Source: Dasyornis broadbenti (taxonomy: Eukaryota > Chordata > Aves > Passeriformes > Dasyornithidae). From it: a stretch of DNA of 64,000 nt. The stretch is from assembly GCA_013397935.1 (NCBI GenBank), contig VZRN01001114.1:785507-849506 (forward strand), written 5' to 3'. The position numbers were made by a program, and so were the translations under genes. Of the stretch, positions 12,301-24,820 are shown piece by piece. The notes under the pieces are model-generated. The model saw only the letters and a list, made by a program, of their open reading frames with translations. It ran no database searches and was not told the origin of the DNA. Within the stretch, counting starts at the first letter, position 1; each line of letters opens with the position of its first letter.

Positions 12301-15010
12301 GGCTGCCTTTGTGTTTCATGGAAAGTTCCCCCGATTTTGAAAGGTTACACAAATGTCAGAGTTTGGCCCAGATGTGAAAACCAAAGAGCCTCCCAAGTGC
12401 TGCAGACCAGCAAGTCACCGGCCACCTTTGAATGCCACAATCATTGTTCATCAGTTTGTTAGATGGGCTATACACAGGGATTATCTCTGGAGTTAGGAAG
12501 TCCAGGTCAATGCATACTTCTGTACTATTTGCAAGCTGGTGGAGGTGACAAAATAACCCAGTATTTCTTTTATCTGCAGCATTTTCCTCACTGAAAAAAA
12601 TGGGTGCAAAGGATTTTGGCTTTAAGCCTTATACAGATCTGCTGTTTTTTATGCAGCACACCTGAGTTCTCAAAATGGCATAAGAGCCAATTTAAACAGT
12701 CTCCGAGGAATGGGCTGGGGTGTGGGGTGCCCTTCTGGACACTGCAGATGATGGGAGTGCCCATGGTCTCTCCCAGGGCATGGTGTGCTGGAGCACTCAT
12801 GCCTCCTCTTGGATTCCCACATACAAGACCTACAGTGCTGAGAAGGCTACTTGAAGCTTTTGTCTCCTTATGTAAAACACCTTTCTGGTTGGCTTGCCTG
12901 ACCAATGCAGGCTGCCCATGGTGCTGAGGGATCCTTTTGTATTTCTGAAATGAGCTGTATAAAGATCCCTTTCACACTGGTGTGCTAATGGAAAAGGCAG
13001 TGGCAAGACACCTCCTACCAACACCTCACAGAGCCCACCAAGCTCTGCAAATATTGCCAAACAAGTGACAGCAGCCTTCAGGTGGGTCAATGTGACATGG
13101 TGGCATCCTGCAAAAGCCCCAGAAAGGTGGAACTGCTGGGTCTTTGCTTTCTCATTCCAGCATCAGGTGGTCTCATGTCGGCAGTGTCCTGTGGGACAGC
13201 AGCATCTCTTCACCACTGAGCTTCAAGACATGTGGCTCCTGGGCAGGGCTGCCCAAACCCTCTTGTACCTGCAGGGCTGCCTCTTAGGTCCTCTACACTG
13301 GGGTGTAGAGTTATAAAGACCTTTCATGTCTGATATCTATGCAGAATCTCATGGATTATGCTTCTGCTTTCTTAAAACAGTGAGTGGTGACAAGGACCCC
13401 CATGTTTCCTTAAAATTGTCTGAGCAGGTGAGTCATTGACAATTTGGATACAATTTTCATGTGATCACCTTCCTTGATTACCCTGGCACTTGAAGTTGGA
13501 CAAAATGTCAGTGTGCCAAAGCAAGGCAAAGATAGGGAGCTACTGTATCTTATGTTTAGTTTAATATAACAGTTTGAGAGGAGAAACTGGGAGATCTCAC
13601 GCATGGTCTCAATTGGCTTGAGTCCACATCTGCTTGATTTACTCCAGCTGAGGATCTGGCTCTAAACCATTTTCTTCTTCATATATGTTGCTGCAGTCAA
13701 GCCAATTGGTACATGTCTGTGCAGATGAGCATCCTGTGTAAAAATCAACAGAGAGCAAATGGGGGAGTAAAATTTCAAGCACAGAATGTCAGCATTCAGC
13801 TAACCCCTGCCTGTAGCCCAAAGTGCACCAAAATGATCTGCAGCTCGGGATTTCAATAGCCACAGGACTTGATCTAGACTATGCTCTATCCTCCGTCTTT
13901 TCCCTTCTTCACACCCCCTCTTCCAAGCCCTACAAGCCTCTTGTCTCTCAGCTTCTGTTCAAGCAGTAGCTCCTGTCCTTGCCCTGGCAGAAACAAGCTG
14001 CCTTTGGGGATGGCAAGCTGCATTGCCTCTAGCTGACTTGCTCCTTCTGCCTTCTTTTATCTTGAGTGCTGTCCCCAGACAGACTCTTATGTTGGCTTTG
14101 GAAGCTGGATGGAAAAGTGCCACGGGTGCCTTTCATACAGAGCCTGCTACTGAGACCATATCCTCCTGCTTCAGTCTCAGACTGATTTCTGTGCAGTCTA
14201 ATTTCAGATTTGCACAGGAAGACCAAGACTATTTGGTGTAAAAATATGAATTACCAGACTTCCTTTCTACAGAGGATAGGAACTATAGGTATAAGATTTG
14301 TCAAGGCTGCAGGAATGGTTTTGGATCTGAGGATCTGAGATCTGACAGCTGAGAATCTAAAAGTTTGGTTGGGGCTCTGAACTCACCATAGAGGTCCCTT
14401 CCTTGGAAAAGACCTAGATGGAAGAGTTTGTGTATATTTGGGGCATCAGTTGCCAAAGAGATAGATTGACTCCTAGGCTGCAGGGCAAGAGGAGCTCCAT
14501 GGGCTCTCTGAAGACAAAACTGTGCAGACTATGAAATACCTGGTGGGACTCCTGGAGCTGGGTGCACTATTGAGGCTGCACCCAGTACTGGCACTACAGA
14601 TTTCAGATTCAGTGGGATATCCCACCCTCTTTCCAAGAAGGGTGATACTAGCTTACACTAACCCTCGCAATACATATTTGGCTCTCTTATCTCTATGCAA
14701 TGCTCTATCTGGCAGCATATATATTTTAGCTACTTCCCTGCAATGACTGACTTTGCATGAGTTTAGAAGAGGCACAGGATTTCTTACAAGAGTCTTGCCA
14801 CTGAAAGCCTTCAAAATTTCCTGTCATGTGTTTTTGTCTTTAGCTGCCTGTTATTTAAGTCACCCCTTAGTCTTATTAATATCTATCCTGCTTCCCACCT
14901 TCTTTACACCATAATCCTTCCAATGACATAACCTGGAAGTAACCACAGAACAATGCTTTCTCTTTTCCTCATTAATTTCAAGAGCTGAATTCCTTCTGTG
15001 TCTCAGCTAT
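6319..15010. other. Non-genic sequence, no recognised repeat family
   Basis: No gene can be supported. Small items only: an A-run near 8759-8770, a 13-bp unit repeated three times at 9005-9043, and an AATAAATAA string near 9558. ORFs of 60-160 codons occur on both strands and overlap each other. The longest (minus strand, 11463-11951) is rich in Ser, His and Thr without a domain. Confidence 0.55.
9005..9043. repeat. Short tandem repeat, 13-bp unit x3
   Basis: The unit CCACCTGCAGCAC occurs three times in a row. The first copy differs at its first base and the third copy has two changes. This is a small GC-rich minisatellite in otherwise unique sequence. Confidence 0.75.
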
Positions 15011-15170
15011 CACAAAATTATAGAATATCCTGAGTTGGAAGGGACCCATCAGGATCATCAAATCCAGCTCCTGGCCCTGCACAGTACACCCCAAGAGTCA
15101 CACCATGTGCCTGAGAACATTATCCAAATGCTTCTTGAACTCTGTTAGGCTGGTGCTGTGACCATCTCCT
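15011..15170 (-). repeat. CR1 LINE 3' end fragment
   Basis: Read on the + strand, the segment opens with TATAGAATATCCTGAGTTGG, then GGGACCCATCAGGATCATCA and a run including CTTCTTGAACTCTGT. This is the reverse complement of a CR1 3' untranslated region, so the element lies on the minus strand. It is 5'-truncated like most CR1 copies and carries no coding sequence. Matches to the family are from recall but are strong in order and content. Confidence 0.85.
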
Positions 15171-17509
15171 GTGAATTGTGGGAACTTAAACGTCTGTATT
15201 TCTAGTTTTCAAGTCTCTTGCACTGGAAAACCGTAAATAACAGCACAGTGATACCACACAGGAAAAGGTACAAAATTCAGTGAGCTGATTTCTGAGTATC
15301 ATCCTGCATGATGGAACTTTCTGCCTGCACATACCATTACCTTATTTCCTTTCCATCTAGTCAGTGTGTTGATCCCATGAAAACATCGGTCTTCATTCAT
15401 CGTGCTTTGTAAACCACTGTAAACCACATCACACCAGCTCCTCCTGGTACTAAATAGTTTTTTATCAGTGTAACAAAGTTTCCTTGCCTACCTCCTGGCT
15501 ATCCCTCCTTCCAATAGACACAATGAAGTTTTTACCTAGTGACAGAGGTTGAAAGCTTCCTGATTCAATGTTTATTTAGTAAAACATTTTACATTCCTGG
15601 AGAGATACCAGTTTGTCATTAATGGATTCTTGGCTTGATGCCAGCAGCTAATAGTTTTATTCTTCCTCGCACATACAGGACAACTATGCATTTTGTGTAA
15701 CTGCATTGAGCTGCGCCTTCCTCTTCTTTAATTCTGATCCTAAAACACTGACGCCGAAGGAAGGACAGGTATCAGAGTCTGGAGGGGGGGAAGGGTTGAG
15801 GGTTCTGCCCTCCTGAGCTTTGCAGAGGTTATAACACAGCTCCTGGCAGGCAGCTGGAGACATCCATAGCCCCTGTGAGGGGACAGGTGAGCTGGAGTCC
15901 CTCCACATGTTGGCTGTGCCATGGTGAGTGCTCCTGGGTCACCCCGTGTCTTGCTGGGAGTGTTCTCCCCTTGCTGCCCATGGCCCTGACCCCACATTCC
16001 TGGTACGATCTCTCTGCCCTACTCCCACTCTCCTGCTCCCCAGAACGTGGGCAGGCAGAGCTGGTTGCCAGCTGGGACTGTTGGCAGAGCCCTGTAACTG
16101 CACAAGTGGGATCTGGACTCAGAGCACAATCGTATACTTAAAATACCTGTCTCATTCAATTTCATTTTCCATTGGTAATTAAGATGAGGCCACTTTTTTC
16201 TCAGAGCCTCTTCCTCCATTAGTCTCAGTGACAAGAGGAAAGGTGGTAGTGCCATTGTTTTTTGATGGGGGCTTGCATTTGTGTTTCAGTTGGAAAAGTC
16301 AGGGTGTTGTACACATACATACACGTTTCAATGGTATGACGTAGCTGGAGAAAAATGAGCGCTTTGCTGCTACAGGTCAAGTTTATTTAACACTACAATG
16401 TTTTAAAACAGAGTGATGCCATTTCAATTAAATATCCCAGAATGTTTTGCAAGGTAATCATTTAAGAAACTTTTCAGAACTTCTTTTGCAAATTGAGCAC
16501 ATCTCGCATAAAACACCCTGGCAATAAAATCTTATGTGTGAGAAAAAATTTGCTGAGCACTTTACTAGAAGTGAGGGAAGTAGTAATTTTCTTTTCAGGA
16601 CAGGCTGGTTTGTAACCACATGTTATTAAATCACTTAGCCTATTCTGTATTTCTTTCGCAATATTTGGGCTTTGCTTCTCTCTTGCAGCAATCTTGTGAT
16701 AAAATTGTAATGGACAATGAGAGAAGAAAGTAAAGCAAAGAACTAGAAGGCACTTGAATTTATAGAGTGCATTCAAACCTGCCTGCATCTCTTTATCTTC
16801 CATCTGCAACACCTCCATTCCTGCTCTCTCTCTGTGTTTCTCAGTGATCAAACTCAGTTCCACAGCTAGGATTGACTGGGACCCAAAACTGGGCTTTATG
16901 GAAGCAGATGGTCATATGGACCAAAGAGACAAAGGACACTTTAAAATTTAATTCTGTCTAGTTCTCTTGGTATTGTAACCTCTGGATTTGTAAAACCGTG
17001 AGATTTCTTTTGATTATTGAAAGTTTTGCAGGGAATTTTGTTTTTCCTCAGAAATGTCGGTTATTTGATACTTCTCTGTAAAGAAATATTTGACAAACCT
17101 GTGGCACAATGATGTCTCATTCTGTTTCTAGGAAGGATGGAAATTTGAGGAAGGAAATTTCCAAAACGAGTGTCAGATTCTGATCTCTTTTACAGAAGGA
17201 TAAATCCAGGGTAATTCAGTGCAGTTACTTTAGATTTATGCTAGCATAAATAAGATAACAATTTGGCTCTGGGAATCTCTGTAGTTCCCCATTTGCTCAT
17301 CTAACAGCTGGCAGCTTGCTTCTTGCTATTTCTCTTGCTTTCTGGGCTAATTTGTCTTGCTTGGTGCTCAAGTTGGGACCAAATGAACTTGGGACTTCAT
17401 TAAATGAACAAATGTGTTTTGCACAACACACAGCTATGAATGGCTCAACATCCTTCACATGATCATACATATTTCAGATTTCCCAAAGGTCAGAAATTAA
17501 TGGCTAGTA
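15171..17509. other. Non-genic sequence
   Basis: No gene or recognised repeat. It includes a G-run near 15783-15790 and a short CA/TA-rich stretch near 16310-16325. Overlapping ORFs at 15.7-16.3 kb run on both strands and have no domain. Confidence 0.5.
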
Positions 17510-17640
17510 GATGGATAGAAATATTACTTCACACAGTATGTAGTCAACCTGTGGAATTTAGTACTGCAGGAGGTCACTGATTCAAACAATGGATCAGGAT
17601 TTGAAAAATGGTTGGATAATTTTATGTCAACTAATTACAC
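17510..17640 (+). repeat. Ancient CR1/L3-like LINE 3' fragment
   Basis: The string from ATATTACTTCACACAG through CAACCTGTGGAATTTAG, GCAGGAGGTCACTGATTC and GGTTGGATAATTTTATGTC follows the order of the 3' part of old amniote CR1/L3 elements. It is strongly diverged. Without an alignment the subfamily and edges are uncertain. Confidence 0.45.
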
Positions 17641-20600
17641 TTGGAGCTGGACAAGCAAAGACTGAGGTTAAGTAGGCCTTTTGCACCAGCATGAACTCCC
17701 CTGCAGAGACTAGGAGGAATTTTCCCCTCAGGCATGGTTGTGCCCACTTGGCAGTCAGCTTTGCCTGCTTTCCTCTTCATTCCGCAGAGGGAGGCAGAAA
17801 GAGAGAGCAAGTGAAGCTGAGGTTTACAGGACTCTGTCTGCTGCAAAACCTCAGATCCCAACATCTCCTGACTTTGAAGGAATTAAGATCTAGATCTAGA
17901 GTCAAGCCAGACCTACATTATCTCCACCTGCTTTAGGTGCTTGTTGAGTGTTATCTGTGTGCTGGAACTGGTACGCACACACCCACTGATAGACACACTG
18001 ACAGAGAAAAAAATACACACTCACAAAGGTAAGCTGACACACTGCTGTTTACCATTTAAGTCAGACAACAACATCACTTCCAAACCATTTTAGAAAATGA
18101 GTCGCTCAGCCCTAAACCATGGGTCTTTATTTAAGCGGTTAGACTTGTGTTCTAACCTCTCCTTGGGAGTTTCCTAGTGAAGGCACCAACCAGTCCAGTG
18201 TAGTTTCCCAGCTGTAGGTATCTAGTGACACTTGAGAGGACCTGACACACCAAGACATCCTCTGGTGGTTGATGGGGAGAAGATTTAGGGAAAACTCTGC
18301 TCTCCAGCTGCTTTAGGAGAGGTAAGACTGGCTGGGGCATCTCAAATAGCCCAAAAGACCAATGCTGAGGCAATTAAATCCTGCTTATTTTGTCAAAACC
18401 TGAATATACATCCTATCCAGTATATCTCCAAAAGGTAGCTGAGGTTGTTTTCCAGAACTGCAGAAGGCTTCCTGACACAGCGCTGATCATTGCCTAGGAC
18501 ATGGCCTGACGGCTCAGTGATAGATGTGCTGTGCAGTAGAGCCAATCTTGCAGTAAGGGTGGAACTGCTTGTAGGCCTTAGGACTGGGCCTAGGTCTAAG
18601 CAGGAGTGGAAGCGTGCCCTCAGAAGAACAACTTCCTGCAAACCTGTTTTTCTAAAAAAAGCTGGCTAAATCACACAGGAAAGAAGAAAGGGTGGGAGGG
18701 TTCCCACTAGCAGTAGTGGTAGAAAATGTGAGTTCTGAGAAGGTATTTCAGTGGAAACAGCAGGTAGGTGTGATTTGGAGTGCCCAGAGCAGCATAATCT
18801 TAGATACTTGTTTTCCAGTGTTCACTTTCTATGGAGGTCCTTACAGAGTGAACCCTGCAGTATGGGAGAGATCTTCTCACCATCTTCAGGAAAAGACACA
18901 GGCAATTATATTTCATAGGGAAAAGACATTTTAGAATTGCACAGCAGAGGAACGCAACTGGCAGCAGCAAATGGAGGGAGCCTGAGGACTACACAGAATT
19001 GCGTATCACTGGATTTTGGTCTGTGTTACATACACAGGGTCATTGTTTTTTATTACTGACTGCATTAAACACCTGAACAATAAAGACATCTTGGTTTCCT
19101 GTCATAGCTGGAGAAGTATTGTCAATGGGAAATCTGTCCCTAGCTCCTCTCAAACCATCAGCTTTGCCTTTGAGATGGCCAGAGGAGTTTGAGTGAGTCT
19201 GCTGGGCAGTTCAGTGCTCTGACTTGATCATATTCAGACCAGAAAAAACTCCTCCATCATACAAGGGTTTGAGGGTAAAGGGTAAAGAGGTTTACACAAA
19301 TAGCAGCTCTCTCACTTGACTCAGGAAATCTATGATTTGCTAGGTTTTTAGAGAAGATCCTCACTTTTCGGTTTGGAACCTGGTGAGGAGAGTGGATCAC
19401 CACATGGTAACTATCTGTTCTGAACAAACTCTGCCCTTACTTTTTTTAAGTTCAGTTGAAAATGAGTCTGCAAACAACCTCAGCATTTCGAGTACCGCTT
19501 TGAACTGTTGATCAAAGAAATAATGACATTTCTGCTTTGTTCAGTACAGCTTGGGACAACTAAACACTTTGAGGTGATCTTTTTGGCAAGTAGGAAAACT
19601 CTTCCCACTGAAGTTGCCCATGATGTAGCTTGCAGCTGCAGTGAATAATCTCTGGATTCCCAATCCCTTGCAGATGCAGACACAGGCCTCCTCCCCTCCT
19701 TTGTTTTCCTCTGCTGTTTTGTCAACTGTGAACAGAGACCTGCCAGCAGCTGCAATATGCTCATAAAAAAAAGGCAAAGGTCTCCACTCACCTCTGTCTC
19801 CCAGGCAGCTGTTCACAAAGGTCCTGTATTCAGTATATTGAAGTACCTGCACATGTTGCCAGCTGCTGAGAATCCAGACTGCCTTCAGCTGGTGGGGGTC
19901 GGAGGCATACGGTGGCTGCACATGACCAACAAGACACCTCCTTGGCCTTGCATAGGTTGGATTTGAGAGGGATGGCTGCATCAGCAGGCAGATCCACTTG
20001 TATCCTAAGCATTTCCCACACATGTTCATTGATTTCAGATATCCAGAAACTCCCATTCCATGGACAGACAAAGTATGACTCCAATGAGTTCAACTATAGA
20101 ACTAATCAGAATAAAACATTTGTTGTCCAGCTGAACAAGGCTTTAAGTGGGAAATACTTCACAGAAACACAGATTCATCCAAAAATGTAATTGTGGAACA
20201 TTTTGTTAAAACACAATATTACATAAATGAAGCTGCTGAGTAAGTTTCTCACATCCAGAAGGAATTCTTGGGGAGAACCTGGAGTATCAGATACTGAGAT
20301 TCAACCCCCTCAGCTAGTCTAGAGATTTCAGGTAACCCTGTGGGGCCACCAGAAGTGTTCTGAGTCTGTTTGTTCATGGCAACCTCCATGGAGAACGTTG
20401 TATTCTGATTTAATTATAAGGAGAAATAAAATACGTTGACCTTCATGTTTCACATGAAATAAAGTAGTGGTTTTTTGAATAGGCCTAGCTAGCAGTGAGT
20501 AATAAGACTGAACTTTAGGGATACTGCATGGCCCTGCATACTTTGGACCTTGCAATTTAAAAATTAATATTTTGTAGACCGAGGCATGCAAGAGAGTCCC

Positions 20601-21218
20601 ACAAACATTTTAATTCACCTTTTTTTTGATATCCAATCATAAAGAACACATTATTTTTATAGGCATATAAGTGTGTGCATCTGTGTGTGCGCATAACAAC
20701 GTAAGTAAAAATTGATATGCGTAGCAGTGGTCAACAAAGAGTACTATTTAAATGTCACTGCATAGCTTCAAGTTAGCCTTGAAATACAATTAGACATTAT
20801 ACAGTTCTTCTAGAGCAGGGGTAGGGAGAGCAAGTAATAGTCCTTCATTATGCCCTTGGTGATGCAGGAGTACTGCTGAAGCAAGAAAGCAAAGGGACCT
20901 GTCTGCTGGTGAATGTATAGCTAAAGGACTATGCTTTTTGCCCAGAAGACCTGGATTCACAGGACTGGAAATGCAGCCTAGAACATCACTGTGGTATCAA
21001 GTTGTGCTCAGCTAAATCAGATAACATGGATATTCAACTGATTTAACTGTCCTAATAATTTCTGACCAAGAACATTTACAATAAGATTTTCTTTCTTGAG
21101 CTGGGTTAACAGTTGGGATCACCATGATGTATATATCAGTGTCCCTGCAGAGCTGCTGATAACTCCATGTCCAGCCATTACAGTATGCGAGGGCTAAGAC
21201 TTTGAGGGGGCTACTTCA
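17641..21218. other. Non-genic sequence
   Basis: No supportable gene. A short self-overlapping AGATCTAGATCTAG string lies at about 17886-17899. The 176-codon minus-strand opening at 19541-20071 has no recognisable domain and overlaps several other openings in other frames. TG-rich stretches lie near 20670-20695. Confidence 0.5.
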
Positions 21219-21640
21219 TCATCTGTTACAATCTCTCTGGGATCTGTTGTGAAAGGTTGTCATCCACATCACCTTCCTCCACTGGATTTGCCAGGAGCTG
21301 TGTATGACCTCCAAGGACTTCAAAACTTGATTCATTGTATATTACAGCATGTCCATTCCCCTGGGCAGTGATTAAATTGCCTTTGATGTGGGTCACCGTG
21401 GAAGGATGAAGGCTGCATGATGTCACCAGTTTCCCTCTGATGGACCCGTGCAGCCCTGCCAATGTCAATACAGAGTGGTGGTGCTGGCTGGCTGCGAGAA
21501 TCACTGTGCTGAGTCCTTCCAGCCCTGCAGGATCTGTCAGGGGTTTATCAGCCTATTTAGCTGCTACAGGCAATGCTTCACAGACCCCTGCAAAGAATCA
21601 GCACAGGCAACTGTCATGTAAGTCAGTGTGGAGCTGAGCT
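21219..21640. other. Protein-like ORFs on both strands, unidentified
   Basis: On the minus strand a frame ending at TAA near 21226 is open for about 105 codons back to an in-frame TAG. It reads like ordinary protein, with pieces such as THIKGNLITAQGNGHAVIYN and an acidic EEGDVDDN near the end. On the + strand, a different frame ending at TAA near 21620 is open for about 65 codons after a stop and is strikingly cysteine-rich (QPCRICQGF, SCYRQCFTDPC). I recognise no family for either. At most one can be real. It could be a terminal exon, an old processed pseudogene, or chance. Confidence 0.2.
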
Positions 21641-24568
21641 ATAGCATCTATTTTTAAAAGAAATACTTCTACAGAGATTTTTAGTGTTCCTCCTAGTCTC
21701 TGCTCTGGGTGTGTTTGTGTGTGCCTGTGTGGGTGGAAGGGGGCATGTTTAACATATGTATGCATCTGATACTCTTTTTCTGGTACCCTTGCAACCATGC
21801 AAAACTTGCTTTGTTGGTGATGGCTCAGAAAAAGAAATAACTAAGTTTTAACTGGTGTGCAGTCAGCTTCTGGTTTCCCAGGACAGTAGCAATCAACTTT
21901 TAATCTTTTGGGATAGTAGGAAGAGGGTATAGACTAAAGCAAAAACCAGATAATGGAAAAGCTATATACACCTGGCTCTGGGAATATATTTATCTTTGAA
22001 AGACTTGAAAATAAGTTGCTGGAAAGCAGAGGGTCTCAAAATGGTTCCTAACTTCTAAGCAGCAAATCTAAAGCTAGGAGCAATGGATGCTGCTAGCTCT
22101 GATACAGACTCCTACAGATGCTGTTGGGCAGGTATCCTTTATCTCCAGGGAAAGCTGGTGCCTTGACAGAGTCCAGAGCTGGTGTTACTACCTTGACCTT
22201 TGCAGGTATAGATATAGGTATAGATATAGATGGAGAAAGATGGGTTGGGTTCAGAAGCTAAAGCAAAAAGTGTAGTAGTCAGGAGGTGAGTGATGAGGGT
22301 GGCATGAGATGTGCTCCTGCATTTTATAGGTAGTGAGGGGCACAAGCGTAGGACATGGACTTGGGGTCTCACCATGTTGGGAGGCAGTAGGAGTATGGGG
22401 AAGACAGCGCCTGATTTTGGACCCCAGGATTGCATGCACATAGCCAGAGTGAGGAGCTGAGAAGTTATTATTGCCCAAGGCAGAGCCAAGCAAGCCCAAA
22501 TTCTGCTCTAGGTCATGAGGAGAAGCAGCAATAGGTGACCCTTGAGCATGGTGGGTGCAGGGTGGCCAAGCAGAAGAGGCTTGCCATGGAAGGTGTTCAT
22601 GTTATCCCATCATCTGAGGTGATGCTTGAGAAACATCTTCCCCATTGCATTCCCCCCGGCCATGCCCCACAACTGGCTGGACCCAGACTGTCCAAATACA
22701 GCCTGTGACTGCGAAGACTGGCACACAAGATATCCTTGAAAGCTGGCATCGACACTACAAACAATGATTGATGAGTTCATCCTCACATGGAATTCATCCT
22801 CTGCATCTTCATCCCTTGTATCAGTTACTTCTGGCCACAGATGATTTTCATTTCAAGGACCCAAGAACTTCAGAAAGGAGGTAGAAGTAGAAACTGTCAG
22901 GATGGCTGAGAAAAGGTGATGAGACCACTGCTGCCTTTGGTTAAGAGTATGCTCCAGTTCTCCCTTTATTGATGCGGTAAGGAGAGCACGTTGGGTACAG
23001 CTGTTTGATGGCAAAGTGCTGATCACCCAGGGACATTTCCTAGGCTTACTCACAAGACAAACCAACACGAATCATCCTATACATTACTTCTAAGAAATGG
23101 GAAGACCATTGTGAGTATATGACAAGCAAACCAAAAAAATCCATCAATGAAACAGTGGGCAGCAGGCAGTGCTGGTGGGAGGGAAGCTGTGTGGGTAGAG
23201 AGGTTTCACTGGGGGCAGGTAGCCAGTGGCTGGCTGTTACTTGTTGTAGAACCATGTCATGAAAAATGAAGCTGGGTCAGCAGAAAAGTAGGCAAAAATG
23301 GCAGTGTCCAGATAAAGACAGCCAGAGGGAAGTGGTTGTAATGTGATCCTGAAGTAGAGAACTGCCTGGGAATAGGGGATAGAAATAGCTAAGAAATTGT
23401 ATCTTGCTATTTTGAGTCCAAATGCGATTGTAGAACATGTTTTCTCTTTTTTATTTTTGTAATTGAGTGGGATCACATCAGTGAAATCCCTGATTCTGCC
23501 ATCTGCTTTTCTTAATAGAAATGAGCAGGAGAACTCCCCATGCTGCCTGAGTTGGGAAGCACAACCCTGGAGCCAGGCAGAATAGAAATTCTGGCAAAAG
23601 GATTGTGATCTGATGGTGTCATTGAACTGAGAAGAACCAAGTGGTGGAGATATCAAAATTACTTGTCTGGAATTAAGGAAAGAAAAAATCACAGACAAGG
23701 TCTAAAACAAGACACATAGACTTTGCAGTTGGAATTAAGACTTGAAGCAGCTGGAGATGTCAGAGAAGGAATTAAAAGAGGGTATAAAATATGAGCTGAA
23801 GGCTTTGCAAAAAAATGAGAGCAATGTCTGGAAGTTTCCCAAAAAGGCAAAGGGACAAGCCTTAGACTGAAAATTGTTGAAGACAACATCTATAAAGCAT
23901 TTCCCCACCTTGGGAAATCACCCAGGTGCAGCATTTTAAATCAGCAGAGGTTCTTGATAGCCTGATTGCTATATTCTACATGAGATTATTCACTAGAAGG
24001 AAGGAGTCTGAGCAACTTGTGACTGAATGAAACTTCTAATTGGTTTTAAACTTGTCAGCAGAAACAGACTGATGTGAGGATTCCAGAGGATTCATTATAG
24101 AGCTTCTTTGCAATGGATTGTCCCAGAAAGCTGTAGTTTTCCAGTCACTCTGATTTCTCATGGCAGGAAGCCTGTGGTTAGGACAACACTTTCCATTGTC
24201 ATCTATGCCATATGTGCTGCTCAGACAGTGTGTGTGTGTAAGGATGACAGTGCTGCAGGCTTGTAAGTGTGCACAGCCCTGGGCACAACGTCCTTCCAGA
24301 GTCTGATCTCCAGGCTCTAGTTGTGAGCACCAGACGTGAGCAAGGAATATACAGAAATGCATAAAAAGGGAAGGATGCCTCTTCTCTTCCCATGACCTGC
24401 AGGGTGGCAGGCACTCCTGCCCAGGGCGAATGTGCTCTCAAGGTTGTTGCCTCACAGTACTGCAGAGGACATTTTCTGGCCACAGCAAGATGGCTTGGAC
24501 TAAAGATCAATTAGAGTTGGGAGGCACACAGCAGGAATGCACTGTCTGAGGGTAGCTGGGAGGCAAAG
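21641..24568. other. Non-genic sequence
   Basis: No supportable gene. TG-rich stretch at 21708-21735 and a small hexamer repeat at 22205-22231. The ORFs are short and contradictory between strands. Confidence 0.5.
22205..22231. repeat. Microsatellite, GATATA-type hexamer
   Basis: GGTATA and GATATA alternate for about 4.5 units. Simple repeat with no further context. Confidence 0.8.
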
Positions 24569-24820
24569 TCACAGAGCCTCAGTATGGCAAAATATCTGAA
24601 GCTGGCAGGCACTTCAGGAGATCATCTGGTCCAACCCCTGCTCAAACACCCTCAGCTGCAGCAGGCTGATAAGGCCTGTGCCCTGTCAGATTTTGAAGAT
24701 CTCCAAGGATTGGGGCTTTGCCACCTCTCTGGTCAGCCTGTACCAGTGCTTGAGCACCCTCTACATAAAAATGTTTTTCTCTTACATTTTAAATGAAATT
24801 TCTTGTGTTTCAACTTGTGA
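24569..24820 (-). repeat. CR1 LINE 3' fragment
   Basis: The + strand reads GAGATCATCTGGTCCAACCC, then CTGCTCAAACACCCT, GATCTCCAAGGATTGGGG, CCAGTGCTTGAGCACCCT and GTGTTTCAACTTGTG in the fixed order of a reverse-complemented CR1 3' UTR. The copy ends abruptly near 24820, so it is 5'-truncated. Non-coding. The 176-codon minus-strand opening at 24782-25312 runs into this fragment and is not a gene. Confidence 0.88.

Noticed and set aside
19541..20071. 176-codon minus-strand ORF
   Set aside because: No recognisable domain, overlapped by equally long openings in other frames, and within the length expected by chance in 64 kb of both strands.
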